Assembly: GCA_945869905.1 (NCBI GenBank)
Contig: CAMBQD010000063.1
Span: 1-6,268 of the forward strand
Reading direction: 5' to 3'
Length of the DNA: 6,268 bases
Source: an uncultured Clostridia bacterium
GTDB lineage: Bacteria; Bacillota; Clostridia; Oscillospirales; Acutalibacteraceae
Shown here: positions 1 to 6,246 of the stretch, piece after piece
Position numbering within the stretch: the stretch's first letter is position 1
How the letters are laid out: each line of letters begins with the position of its first letter
The notes under the pieces: model-generated
Told to the model about the DNA's origin: nothing
Databases searched by the model: none
Seen by the model: the letters and a program-made list of their open reading frames with translations, nothing else
Translations under genes and position numbers: made by a program

Positions 1-858
1 GTCATAAATATATTGATTTGACGCAATGTAAAGCTCACCGCCAATCATACGAGAGGAAATATATCCGCCGCTTTGCTCAAAGTAATTTGTTTCCTTTGGC
101 TCTGCCGCATTTGAAACGTCATAAATATGTGTAACGGTGGAATCATTTGAACTGTCAGCTGTAAGGATTATTTTTACAGTATTAACAACCAACAAATCAT
201 TATAAATATAAAAATCCGTTATAAATTCATCTGTTTCGTATTCTACGCTACTGTCATTCTCCGCCACTGACTCAATTTCAAAATCATCTATGGACGAAAC
301 CACATCGCCGTTTTTATTGTATATATTGACTATGCCTGATTCACTGACATACCAATAAATATATTCTCCGTCATTTTTAATGATGTCGCCCTCGTCAACA
401 TTTTCAACCTGCTTATAGGTTTGGGAATAGTCGGTAGAGGCGCCGCCCATTCCGCCTTCGCCGTAGTCGTAGGCACTTTCCGGCTCCAATATCACATTAC
501 CGCCGCCCTTTAAGGTGTCGGTATCATTATATCTGTCTGCTTTTTTAACATATTTTTTTATGCTGTCAATATCGGTAAAGGAGTTAAGCACCTGCTGATT
601 ATCACTCTCTTCAGCAGGGGTTTTGTCCTTAGTGATAAAGTAGGGACGAGTCAGTGTGACGGCAGTTAAAAAAATTGCTATACAGGCAACTGCGCTCAGC
701 GTACCTTTAAATGCTTTTGTCTGATAAAATTTTATTTTTTTCTGCTTGCTTTGATTGAGCTTTTCCATAACCCTGTCCACATTTAAGGCAGATGGTGCGG
801 TAACATTCTCTTTATCAAATTCATTTTTTATATAATCAAAATTTTTACTATCCTTCAT
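1..858 (-). CDS. Membrane-anchored beta-propeller domain protein, probable anti-sigma partner (partial, C-terminus beyond left edge)
   Basis: The frame runs open from ATG at 858-856 to base 1, giving 286 residues without a stop; members of this family are usually around 600-700 residues, so more than half is missing. A cytoplasmic N-terminal segment (about 1-50, charged, with the pattern KNEFDKENVTAPSALNVDRV) is followed by one hydrophobic helix (about 52-70), then an acidic, Gly/Ser-rich linker. Residues 146-168 carry QVENVDEGDIIKNDGEYIY, which matches the conserved entry motif (QVxGVDEADIVKTDG) of the secreted beta-propeller family (Pfam Beta_propel). Blade-like strands follow. The start is supported by GGAG at 868-871, nine bases upstream, inside the last codons of the sigma gene; only 6 bases separate the two genes, so they are almost certainly co-transcribed and perhaps translationally coupled. 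The membrane topology and position after an ECF sigma gene suggest it holds that sigma at the membrane and senses an outside signal. The propeller assignment is strong; the anti-sigma role is inference. Confidence 0.82.
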   Translation of the reverse strand, partial: MKDSKNFDYIKNEFDKENVTAPSALNVDRVMEKLNQSKQKKIKFYQTKAFKGTLSAVACIAIFLTAVTLTRPYFITKDKTPAEESDNQQVLNSFTDIDSIKKYVKKADRYNDTDTLKGGGNVILEPESAYDYGEGGMGGASTDYSQTYKQVENVDEGDIIKNDGEYIYWYVSESGIVNIYNKNGDVVSSIDDFEIESVAENDSSVEYETDEFITDFYIYNDLLVVNTVKIILTADSSNDSTVTHIYDVSNAAEPKETNYFEQSGGYISSRMIGGELYIASNQYIYD

Positions 859-864
859 ATCGCA

Positions 865-1377
865 TCACTCCAAATATTCTCGCATTTTTGAAAGACTGCG
901 CGACAGCTTTGACCTAACACTGCCGGCAGTTAAGCCTGTAATTTTTGATATTTCTCTGCTTGTAAAGCCTGCCTCCACTGACAGAAGAACGATATCCCTT
1001 TCCTCACTGCTGAGCATATCCAATGCCTGACACAGCTCTGTTTTGCTTTCATCAATTACAGTATACAGATTTGCAGTACTTTTGACATTATCAATACTTT
1101 CACATTCTCTCTGCCTGATTTGATGCTTAATATATGTTGTGCAAACAGAGTAAAGAATTTTAAATATCCAGGAGGGAAACGCCTGAGCCCTTCGCAAATT
1201 CACTATCTGCTCATAAGCCGACACAATAGAGTCCATCACAGCGTCCTGTGCATCCTGCGCATTACCCAGCCTGTAATATGCGTAACGATAAAGCCTGTCC
1301 TTGTACAGGGAATAAAGCATACAAAATGCGTCCTTATCACCCTTTTTGGCTTTGTTAACCAATTCTACCTCATTCAT
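865..1377 (-). CDS. ECF-type RNA polymerase sigma factor (sigma-70 family)
   Basis: This 170-residue protein has the two domains of group IV sigma factors. Region 2 covers about residues 8-87 (KAKKGDKDAFCMLYSLYKDR, then LGNAQDAQDAVMDS and the PSWIFKILYSVC helix). Region 4 covers about 115-168 (LSSEERDIVLLSVEAGFTSR, with the DNA-binding helix-turn-helix SREISKITGLTAGSVRSKLS). Length and content fit the family. The frame is open as far as 1455, but I place the start at 1377. AGAGGTG at 1384-1390 lies 6 bases upstream of that ATG, and the likely transcript begins near 1403, which excludes starts at 1455 and leaves no room for a ribosome binding site before the ATG at 1398. The sigma would direct RNA polymerase to a small regulon that cannot be read from this window. 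The downstream membrane propeller protein is the likely anti-sigma. Its own promoter looks like a housekeeping (sigma-A) one, so the sequence does not obviously show autoregulation. Confidence 0.92.
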   Translation of the reverse strand: MNEVELVNKAKKGDKDAFCMLYSLYKDRLYRYAYYRLGNAQDAQDAVMDSIVSAYEQIVNLRRAQAFPSWIFKILYSVCTTYIKHQIRQRECESIDNVKSTANLYTVIDESKTELCQALDMLSSEERDIVLLSVEAGFTSREISKITGLTAGSVRSKLSRSLSKMREYLE

Positions 1378-1383
1378 ACTGTT

Positions 1384-1390
1384 CACCTCT
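1384..1390 (-). promoter_or_regulatory. Ribosome binding site that sets the sigma factor start
   Basis: AGAGGTG on the minus strand lies 6 bases before the ATG at 1377-1375. No comparable site precedes the in-frame ATGs at 1398 or 1455, so it decides the start codon. Confidence 0.75.
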
Positions 1391-1409
1391 TTTGACATGT
1401 CATATGTTA

Positions 1410-1438
1410 AGTATATAAATTTGCCCAAAGTGTTGCAA
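1410..1438 (-). promoter_or_regulatory. Sigma-A type promoter of the sigma factor/propeller operon
   Basis: On the minus strand TTGCAA (1438-1433) and TATACT (1415-1410) are separated by exactly 17 bases. They match the housekeeping consensus at 4 and 5 of 6 positions. Transcription would begin near 1403, about 26 bases before the chosen start codon. The -35 region also contains TGCAAC, which resembles the -35 element of some Bacillus ECF sigmas, but no CGTC-like -10 follows. A 10-base perfect palindrome (TGACATGTCA, 1393-1402) lies just at the expected transcription start and could be an operator; this is weak evidence. Confidence 0.65.
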
Positions 1439-1440
1439 TA

Positions 1441-1481
1441 AAAATAAAAAAGCACAAAGCAAATTATAATCTGCTTTGTGC
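1441..1481 (-). terminator. Intrinsic terminator of the S8 protease gene
   Basis: GCACAAAGCA (1452-1461) pairs perfectly with TGCTTTGTGC (1472-1481), a 10-bp stem with a 10-base loop. Read on the minus strand it is followed by TTTTTTATTTT (1451-1441), and it begins 14 bases after the protease stop codon. The T-run ends only 2 bases before the -35 of the next operon, so the protease and sigma genes are separate transcripts placed very close together. Confidence 0.88.
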
Positions 1482-1494
1482 CTTTTGCCGAAAA

Positions 1495-4338
1495 TTATTG
1501 ATTTTTTGTTAAGCGGCGGTATTGGGCGTAGTCCTTGGCATTAATATATCCGTCCGGCACAAGGTCAAACATGGAAATATAGTTAGCCTTGGAAATTTTT
1601 TGATTCATTATATCAAAGCTGTACTGCTTATCCATAACATATCGCGGAAAGGCAATAACATCGTCACACTGACTGCAGGAATATGTGCAATAATCACTTG
1701 TCAGGCTATCAAAATTCAGTCTGTGCTCATCAATTGAACAAAAGCTGTATCCTGCGCCCTCTGCCCAGGTCTTTGCATATGTATCTTCATATCCCACAAC
1801 CTTTAGCTTGGCATTGTGATCTGTGCTTGCATACGTTAGGCTGGACGTGGTGTAAATGGTGGTGGCCGGCAGTCTGACGCCGGTGCCGATTGAATTAAGA
1901 TACGGTGCGTAAATATAGTCAAGCATCTTTATGGGATAAAGATTTGATGTGCCGCTTGAAAAATCCGTTGCCTTTGGCGCATAAATATATTTCATTTGGT
2001 TGTTAGTGTTGTAGCTGCCAAATCCAAAGGACGGCAGGTTTTGGCTGTTGGGCAGGTCCAGACTGTTTAGATTAATACAATTGTAAAAATTATTCTTGCC
2101 TGTGAACTGCTCCACATTACTGATATTAATATCGGTTAATTCCTCACAGCCAAAGGCGCCTTCACCAACTGTTTTTGCCATGGGCAGATTAATTGTTTCA
2201 ATCCTGCCGCAGCCGTAAAAGGCATAATTAGGAACATCGGTACAGTAAGGGAATGAAACGCTTTTTATAGCCGTATTCATATAAGCGTAATCACCGATAA
2301 CCGTTGAGTATTTTGCAGTAAAATTACTAAGCGATGTACAGTTTTTAAATGCGCTTTCTTCAGCAATCAGCAGGTTTGGAAAATCAGCCGAGGTTAAATA
2401 CCTGCACTCTGCAAAGGCACTCTCACCAACCCTTTCAACACCAAAGGTGCCGTTAACACTGTCAATATAGCTTTTAGGATCGGTTATCAGGTTTCTTTGT
2501 CCCTCATTATTATAATCAAGAGCTGTTGTATTGACAGATTTGATAGATTCAATGGCACTGCCGCTAAAGGCGTTAGCCTCAATATCCTTACAGCTTGCAG
2601 AAAGCTCAAGGTACTTAACCTTACTGTTTTCAAAGGCTCCTGCAGCAATACCGTTAATTGTTTTGTTATCAGGCTTATCAATAATGAATGATGTCCTTTT
2701 TCCCGTGTAGCCCGTAATATATCCCCTGCTGTCTATTTGCAGATAATCACTGTCATTTTCCGGCATAACATACGGTCCAACCTCTGCAACTGTGTAATAG
2801 CTGTGCAAAAGATTGCCGTAATAAGCCACGGCAAATACTCTTGTAAATTCAGTTATACTTATGGGGCCTGTGTAAACCTTACTCTTTGTGGTAGGTCGTG
2901 TGCCGTCTGTGGTGTAGTAAATTGTAGCACCTGCCTGTGGACAGGAAAGGCTGATTTGCATATCACTGCAATCAAGCTTGCTTGACAAAATGTCATAATT
3001 AACATTGGCAACACGGTCACCGTCAATGAGATTGTACATATTCAGTATTCCGTATCCGCCCCAGCGACAGCAGGTCCACTCCTGCGCTCTGTCACCGTAA
3101 TTCTTGTGAACCTTAAACGGCATTGCTCTTTCGCATAATCTTGCACCAACCTGCTCCGATGTCATTTCAGGATGCTGCATTAAAACGATTGCAGCCGCCG
3201 CAGATACCATTGGCGAAGCAAAGGATGTTCCGTCGCCCTTAACCTCAATATAGGAGCTATCCTTACCAATCATATTGATTTGCTTTCCAGGTGCCGCAAT
3301 GTCAATGGTGTGGTCACCTGTAATGTTGTAGTTTGAAAAATCCGCCCTGTCATTGCCGTAATTAGATGCAGCAACAGTAAGAAATTTTGCACAGGCGGCA
3401 GGGTGATATGTAGGTGCAAGGTTAGCAGATTCGTTGCCTGCGGCAGCAACACAAACAGTGCCGTTATCAACTAATTCAGCACACTTTTTGTCAATACGGG
3501 CAAATGCTTTAGGCCCGATATTTGCCGTAGGGAATGTCAGGCTCATATTCATAACATCAGGCTTTGTGGTAAGCTTTCTGAGATAATCAAGTGTATCCTC
3601 AAATTCAGTCATATAAAATTGACCCTTGCTGTTTATGAGCTTAACAGCTATGATTTTTACATTATCGGGAGTGGTTTTGATAATAACGCTTGATACACAT
3701 GTGCCGTGGCCGTTATCGTCCTTAGCATCTCCTTCAGAGCCGCTTGTGGAAAGGTTAATGCTGTGATCAATAATTCTGTCCTTGATTTTTAATAACGAAT
3801 AGTTAACACCTGTATCAACTACCATTACATTTATTTGTTTTGATTTTTGAGTATCTGTGAGCTTTGCCATAGCATCGGCGCTTTCAATTCTCTCATATCC
3901 CCAATCGGTTGGGTGAGAATATGACGGCTCGCTTTCCTCAATAGCAATTACCTTGGCAAGATAATCGTTATCAACCGCATATCCCTCGTCAGTCAGCCTT
4001 TTCTTCAGGTTTTCGGCAAGGCTCTCGCTTTCGCACTGAATACACGCAGTATCATCCTTATAGATAACCTCTGTTCCCTCAGGTAAATTTTTAATCCTTT
4101 TCTTTGTTTCAACAACAAGTCTTGTGGGAATAGCCATTATCGTTTCGTCGGAATTTGCAAGCTGCTCCTCGTAATCTGCCTTGTTTTCACGGCACATTTG
4201 TGCAGTTGCAAGAGCTGTTTTTAATGCAGCTCTTTCAATATTTTTCTTTCCAAGCTCAATTGCGGCAGGAGTGAATATTCCTACTGCGATTGCAAAGCAA
4301 ACTGATGCACAAATTATTTTTACAAGTTTGTTTTTCAT
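1495..4338 (-). CDS. Secreted S8 (subtilisin-like) serine protease with chitobiase-like domain, BspA-type leucine-rich repeats and a single dockerin-like loop
   Basis: This is a complete 947-residue protein; GAGGGG (4344-4349) lies 5 bases before the ATG. Residues 1-28 form a signal peptide or N-terminal anchor (KNKLVK then a hydrophobic core). Residues about 60-132 look like an I9-type propeptide (RLVVETKKRI, ACIQCESESLAENLKKRL). The catalytic domain (about 145-440) has Asp175 (VVDTGV), His211 (DDNGHGT), oxyanion Asn302 (AAAGNES) and Ser372 (GTSFASP), so it should be active. Residues about 460-515 (GATIYYTTDGTRPTTKSKVY) match the chitobiase C-terminal/Fn3-associated domain. Residues about 540-830 are irregular BspA-type leucine-rich repeats (repeated AF..C..L..I.LP units). 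A short His/Cys cluster follows (His872, Cys884, Cys888, Cys891). The tail has one dockerin or EF-hand-like loop (Asp925, Asp929, Asn933, Asp936). No LPXTG or SLH anchor is present. Substrate is unknown; the repeats suggest binding to a surface protein or host ligand. It has its own promoter and terminator. Confidence 0.93.
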   Translation of the reverse strand: MKNKLVKIICASVCFAIAVGIFTPAAIELGKKNIERAALKTALATAQMCRENKADYEEQLANSDETIMAIPTRLVVETKKRIKNLPEGTEVIYKDDTACIQCESESLAENLKKRLTDEGYAVDNDYLAKVIAIEESEPSYSHPTDWGYERIESADAMAKLTDTQKSKQINVMVVDTGVNYSLLKIKDRIIDHSINLSTSGSEGDAKDDNGHGTCVSSVIIKTTPDNVKIIAVKLINSKGQFYMTEFEDTLDYLRKLTTKPDVMNMSLTFPTANIGPKAFARIDKKCAELVDNGTVCVAAAGNESANLAPTYHPAACAKFLTVAASNYGNDRADFSNYNITGDHTIDIAAPGKQINMIGKDSSYIEVKGDGTSFASPMVSAAAAIVLMQHPEMTSEQVGARLCERAMPFKVHKNYGDRAQEWTCCRWGGYGILNMYNLIDGDRVANVNYDILSSKLDCSDMQISLSCPQAGATIYYTTDGTRPTTKSKVYTGPISITEFTRVFAVAYYGNLLHSYYTVAEVGPYVMPENDSDYLQIDSRGYITGYTGKRTSFIIDKPDNKTINGIAAGAFENSKVKYLELSASCKDIEANAFSGSAIESIKSVNTTALDYNNEGQRNLITDPKSYIDSVNGTFGVERVGESAFAECRYLTSADFPNLLIAEESAFKNCTSLSNFTAKYSTVIGDYAYMNTAIKSVSFPYCTDVPNYAFYGCGRIETINLPMAKTVGEGAFGCEELTDINISNVEQFTGKNNFYNCINLNSLDLPNSQNLPSFGFGSYNTNNQMKYIYAPKATDFSSGTSNLYPIKMLDYIYAPYLNSIGTGVRLPATTIYTTSSLTYASTDHNAKLKVVGYEDTYAKTWAEGAGYSFCSIDEHRLNFDSLTSDYCTYSCSQCDDVIAFPRYVMDKQYSFDIMNQKISKANYISMFDLVPDGYINAKDYAQYRRLTKNQ

Positions 4339-4369
4339 ATGTACCCCTCATAATAATATGTTAAGTTAC

Positions 4370-4398
4370 ATTATACCAGTTTTTTCTTAAATTGTAAA
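4370..4398 (-). promoter_or_regulatory. Near-consensus sigma-A promoter of the S8 protease gene
   Basis: On the minus strand TTTACA (4398-4393) and a perfect TATAAT (4375-4370) are 17 bases apart, and TGG directly before TATAAT gives an extended -10. This is the strongest promoter match in the window. Transcription would start near 4363, leaving a leader of about 25 bases before the ATG at 4338. It points away from the guaA promoter. Confidence 0.8.
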
Positions 4399-4451
4399 CA
4401 GTATGATTTTTAAATAAACTACTTGAAATAATAGGCCAAACAGTTTACAAT
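4391..4451. repeat. Inverted 9-base arms in the two divergent promoters
   Basis: ATTGTAAAC at 4391-4399 and its exact reverse complement GTTTACAAT at 4443-4451 are separated by 43 bases. The left arm covers the -35 of the protease promoter and the right arm covers the -10 of the guaA promoter. With one mismatch the arms extend to 11 bases (ATTGTAAACAG / CAGTTTACAAT). It could be a shared operator, or chance in AT-rich promoter DNA. Confidence 0.4.
4423..4451 (+). promoter_or_regulatory. Sigma-A promoter of guaA
   Basis: TTGAAA (4423-4428) and TACAAT (4446-4451) have a 17-base spacer and match the consensus at 5 of 6 positions each. Transcription would begin near 4458, leaving a leader of only about 24 bases. 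That is too short for a purine riboswitch, so any guanine control must act at the promoter or elsewhere. Confidence 0.68.
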
Positions 4452-4481
4452 AAAGGTCATAAGTATATAAGGAGAATGTAA

Positions 4482-6011
4482 ATGGAAAAAATTCTTGTTC
4501 TTGATTTCGGCGGTCAGTACAACCAGCTTATTGCAAGGCGTGTTCGTGACCACCATGTGTACGCAGAAATTCTGCCATACACAACCCCTATTGAAGTAAT
4601 TAAAGAAAACGGCTACAAGGGCATAATATTTACAGGCGGTCCAAACTCTGTTTATGATATGAGCTCGCCTCATTATACTGCTGAAATTCTTGATTTAGGT
4701 ATTCCTGTTTTAGGTATTTGCTACGGCTGTCAGCTCATTGCCTGGATGAAGGACGGTGTTGTTAAAACAGCCCCTGTAAGCGAATACGGAAAAATAGAAT
4801 TTACTGCCGATAAAAAATCAAAGCTTTTCAAGGATGTTGATGAAAAATCAATCGTTTGGATGAGTCATACAGACTATATCGCTCAGGCTCCTGAGGGATT
4901 TAGCATCATCGGCACCACCGATGACTGTCCCTGTGCGGCAATGGAAAATGTTGAAAAAAACATTTATGCCGTTCAATTTCACCCTGAGGTTACACATTCT
5001 CAGTTTGGCTCGCAAATGCTCCATAATTTTCTTTATGAGGTTTGCAATTGCTCCGGTGATTGGGTAATGGATAATTTCATTGACAATACTGTTGCCAAGC
5101 TTAAGGAACAGATTGGAGATAAAAAGGTAATTCTCGGTCTTTCCGGAGGAGTTGATTCATCTGTTGCGGCAGGTCTGCTTTCAAGAGCAGTGGGCAAACA
5201 GCTTACCTGCGTTTTTGTTGACCAGGGGCTTATGCGCAAGGATGAGGGTGACTTTGTTGAAAAAACCTTCACCTCGCTGTTTGATATGAATTTTGTCCGT
5301 GTAAACTGCGGCGAGCACTTTATTGCAAAGCTTAAGGGCGTTACCGACCCTGAGAAAAAGAGAAAGATAATCGGCACCGAGTTCTTTAATGTGTTCTGGA
5401 ATGAAATCAGAAAGCAGGACGAGCTTGGATACTTTGCTCAGGGTACAATTTACCCCGACTGTATTGAGTCCGGCAAGGGCGACGCCGATGTTATTAAAAC
5501 TCACCATAATAGAGTTAATGTTCCCGAGGATGTTGAATTTTTGGGAGTAATTGAGCCACTTTGCGACTTGTTCAAGGACGAGGTCAGACGTGTTGGCGAA
5601 AAGCTGGGCATACCAAAGGAGCTTGTTTGGCGCCAGCCGTTCCCCGGCCCCGGACTTGGCGTAAGAATTATCGGTGAAATCACTGCCGATAAAATTAAGG
5701 TTCTTCAGGAGGCTGACTGGGTACTCCGTGACGAAATGGCTAAAAACGGCTATGAAAAAAATCTTGCCCAGTTCTTCTGTGTTTTGCCTTGTGTAAAGAC
5801 AGTTGGCGTAATGGGCGACCACAGAACCTATGACCATCTTGTTGCAATCAGAGCAGTAACAACAGATGACTTTATGACAGCTGACTGGGCAAAAATTCCG
5901 TATGATATTCTTGCCAAGGTGTCAAACAGAATTACCAATGAGGTTGACCACGTCAACAGAGTTGTCTATGACATCACCTCCAAACCCCCCGGCACAGTAG
6001 AGTGGGAATAA
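4482..6011 (+). CDS. guaA: GMP synthase, glutamine-hydrolysing
   Basis: The enzyme converts XMP, ATP and glutamine to GMP in the cytoplasm, the last step of guanine nucleotide synthesis. The 509 residues match the usual length of about 510. The class I glutamine amidotransferase domain spans about 3-190: nucleophile Cys80 (GICYGCQ), His167 and Glu169 (QFHPEV). The ATP-pyrophosphatase domain begins near 215, with its P-loop SGGVDSS at 221-227 and VDQGLMRKDEG at 246-256. The C-terminal dimerisation/XMP-binding domain includes RQPFPGPGLGVRIIGE (384-399) and ends in the family signature DITSKPPGTVEWE. All key residues are present, so it should be active. AAGGAGA (4469-4475) lies 6 bases before the ATG. 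It stands alone, with its own promoter and terminator, and diverges from the protease gene. One minor variation is Cys83 where GICYGMQ is more usual. Confidence 0.98.
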   Translation: MEKILVLDFGGQYNQLIARRVRDHHVYAEILPYTTPIEVIKENGYKGIIFTGGPNSVYDMSSPHYTAEILDLGIPVLGICYGCQLIAWMKDGVVKTAPVSEYGKIEFTADKKSKLFKDVDEKSIVWMSHTDYIAQAPEGFSIIGTTDDCPCAAMENVEKNIYAVQFHPEVTHSQFGSQMLHNFLYEVCNCSGDWVMDNFIDNTVAKLKEQIGDKKVILGLSGGVDSSVAAGLLSRAVGKQLTCVFVDQGLMRKDEGDFVEKTFTSLFDMNFVRVNCGEHFIAKLKGVTDPEKKRKIIGTEFFNVFWNEIRKQDELGYFAQGTIYPDCIESGKGDADVIKTHHNRVNVPEDVEFLGVIEPLCDLFKDEVRRVGEKLGIPKELVWRQPFPGPGLGVRIIGEITADKIKVLQEADWVLRDEMAKNGYEKNLAQFFCVLPCVKTVGVMGDHRTYDHLVAIRAVTTDDFMTADWAKIPYDILAKVSNRITNEVDHVNRVVYDITSKPPGTVEWE

Positions 6012-6027
6012 TATCGAATGGCTTTTG

Positions 6028-6064
6028 AGTGGCTTGGAATCGCCCGATTCCAAGCCACTTTTTT
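6028..6064 (+). terminator. Strong intrinsic terminator of guaA
   Basis: AGTGGCTTGGAATC (6028-6041) pairs perfectly with GATTCCAAGCCACT (6046-6059), a 14-bp stem closed by the four-base loop GCCC and followed by TTTTTT (6059-6064). It begins 16 bases after the guaA stop codon. The opposite strand lacks a good T-run, so it acts on plus-strand transcripts. Confidence 0.95.
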
Positions 6065-6079
6065 ATCATTGATCTTAAC

Positions 6080-6131
6080 TTTGTTATCACATTTGATACC
6101 ATTTTGATAACAAAATGGCAATAATCAAATG
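6080..6131. repeat. Overlapping inverted repeats with two mutually exclusive foldings
   Basis: TTTGTTATCA (6080-6089) is the reverse complement of TGATAACAAA (6105-6114), a 10-bp stem. The same stretch can instead form CATTTGAT/ATCAAATG (6090-6097 with 6124-6131) enclosing CCATTTTG/CAAAATGG (6099-6106 with 6111-6118) around the loop ATAA. Because 6105-6114 takes part in both, the two structures cannot coexist. It sits exactly at the left edge of the TnpV-like remnant, so it may be an operator, a recombination site or an element end. No function can be assigned. Confidence 0.5.
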
Positions 6132-6206
6132 CAGTGGGTCGGATGGATGAACAACATTTGCCAAAGAGCAACCGAAATCGTAAACGCAGAACTTATTTAC
6201 GCATAA
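6111..6206 (+). pseudogene. C-terminal remnant resembling a TnpV transposon-encoded protein
   Basis: The frame ending at TAA 6204-6206 reads NNQMQWVGWMNNI, then CQRATEIVNAELIYA. From memory this agrees with the C-terminus of TnpV-family proteins of Firmicutes transposons and integrative elements, which end in patterns such as ENQMEWVRRMNNI...A.EIVN.EIIY. Full proteins are around 100-130 residues. Here in-frame stops at 6105-6110 and the lack of matching sequence in other frames upstream leave only about 28 residues, so this is a fragment rather than a working gene. No convincing ribosome binding site precedes the in-frame ATG at 6129. TnpV's biochemical role is not established. The fragment runs into an intrinsic terminator 8 bases after its stop, as a real gene end would. 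A chance match of a short frame remains possible. Confidence 0.55.
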
Positions 6207-6213
6207 CAAACAA

Positions 6214-6246
6214 GGCGGCAGGGAGAAATCCTTGCCGCTATTTTTT
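6214..6246 (+). terminator. Intrinsic terminator after the TnpV-like remnant
   Basis: GGCGGCAGGGA (6214-6224) pairs with TCCTTGCCGCT (6229-6239), 11 pairs including two G-T wobbles, around a GAAA tetraloop, followed by A and TTTTTT (6241-6246). guaA already has its own terminator, so this one probably belonged to the lost element gene. Read on the minus strand a weaker T-rich run (TTGTTTGTT) follows, so it may work both ways. The last 22 bases of the window show nothing recognisable. Confidence 0.82.

Noticed and set aside
1416..1437. ECF-type autoregulatory promoter for the sigma gene
   Set aside because: TGCAAC fits an ECF -35, but no CGTC-like -10 follows at 16-17 bases; TTGCAA/TATACT with a 17-base spacer explains the region better.
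1378..1455. Extended N-terminus of the sigma factor (start at 1455 or 1398)
   Set aside because: The promoter at 1410-1438 lies inside this extension, the extra residues do not resemble sigma factors, and the only good ribosome binding site precedes the ATG at 1377.
4452..4481. Purine riboswitch in the guaA leader
   Set aside because: The predicted leader is about 24 bases, far too short for an aptamer plus expression platform.
5181..5837. 218-residue open frame antisense to guaA
   Set aside because: It is a shadow of the guaA coding frame; no ribosome binding site or recognisable domain, and guaA is unambiguous.
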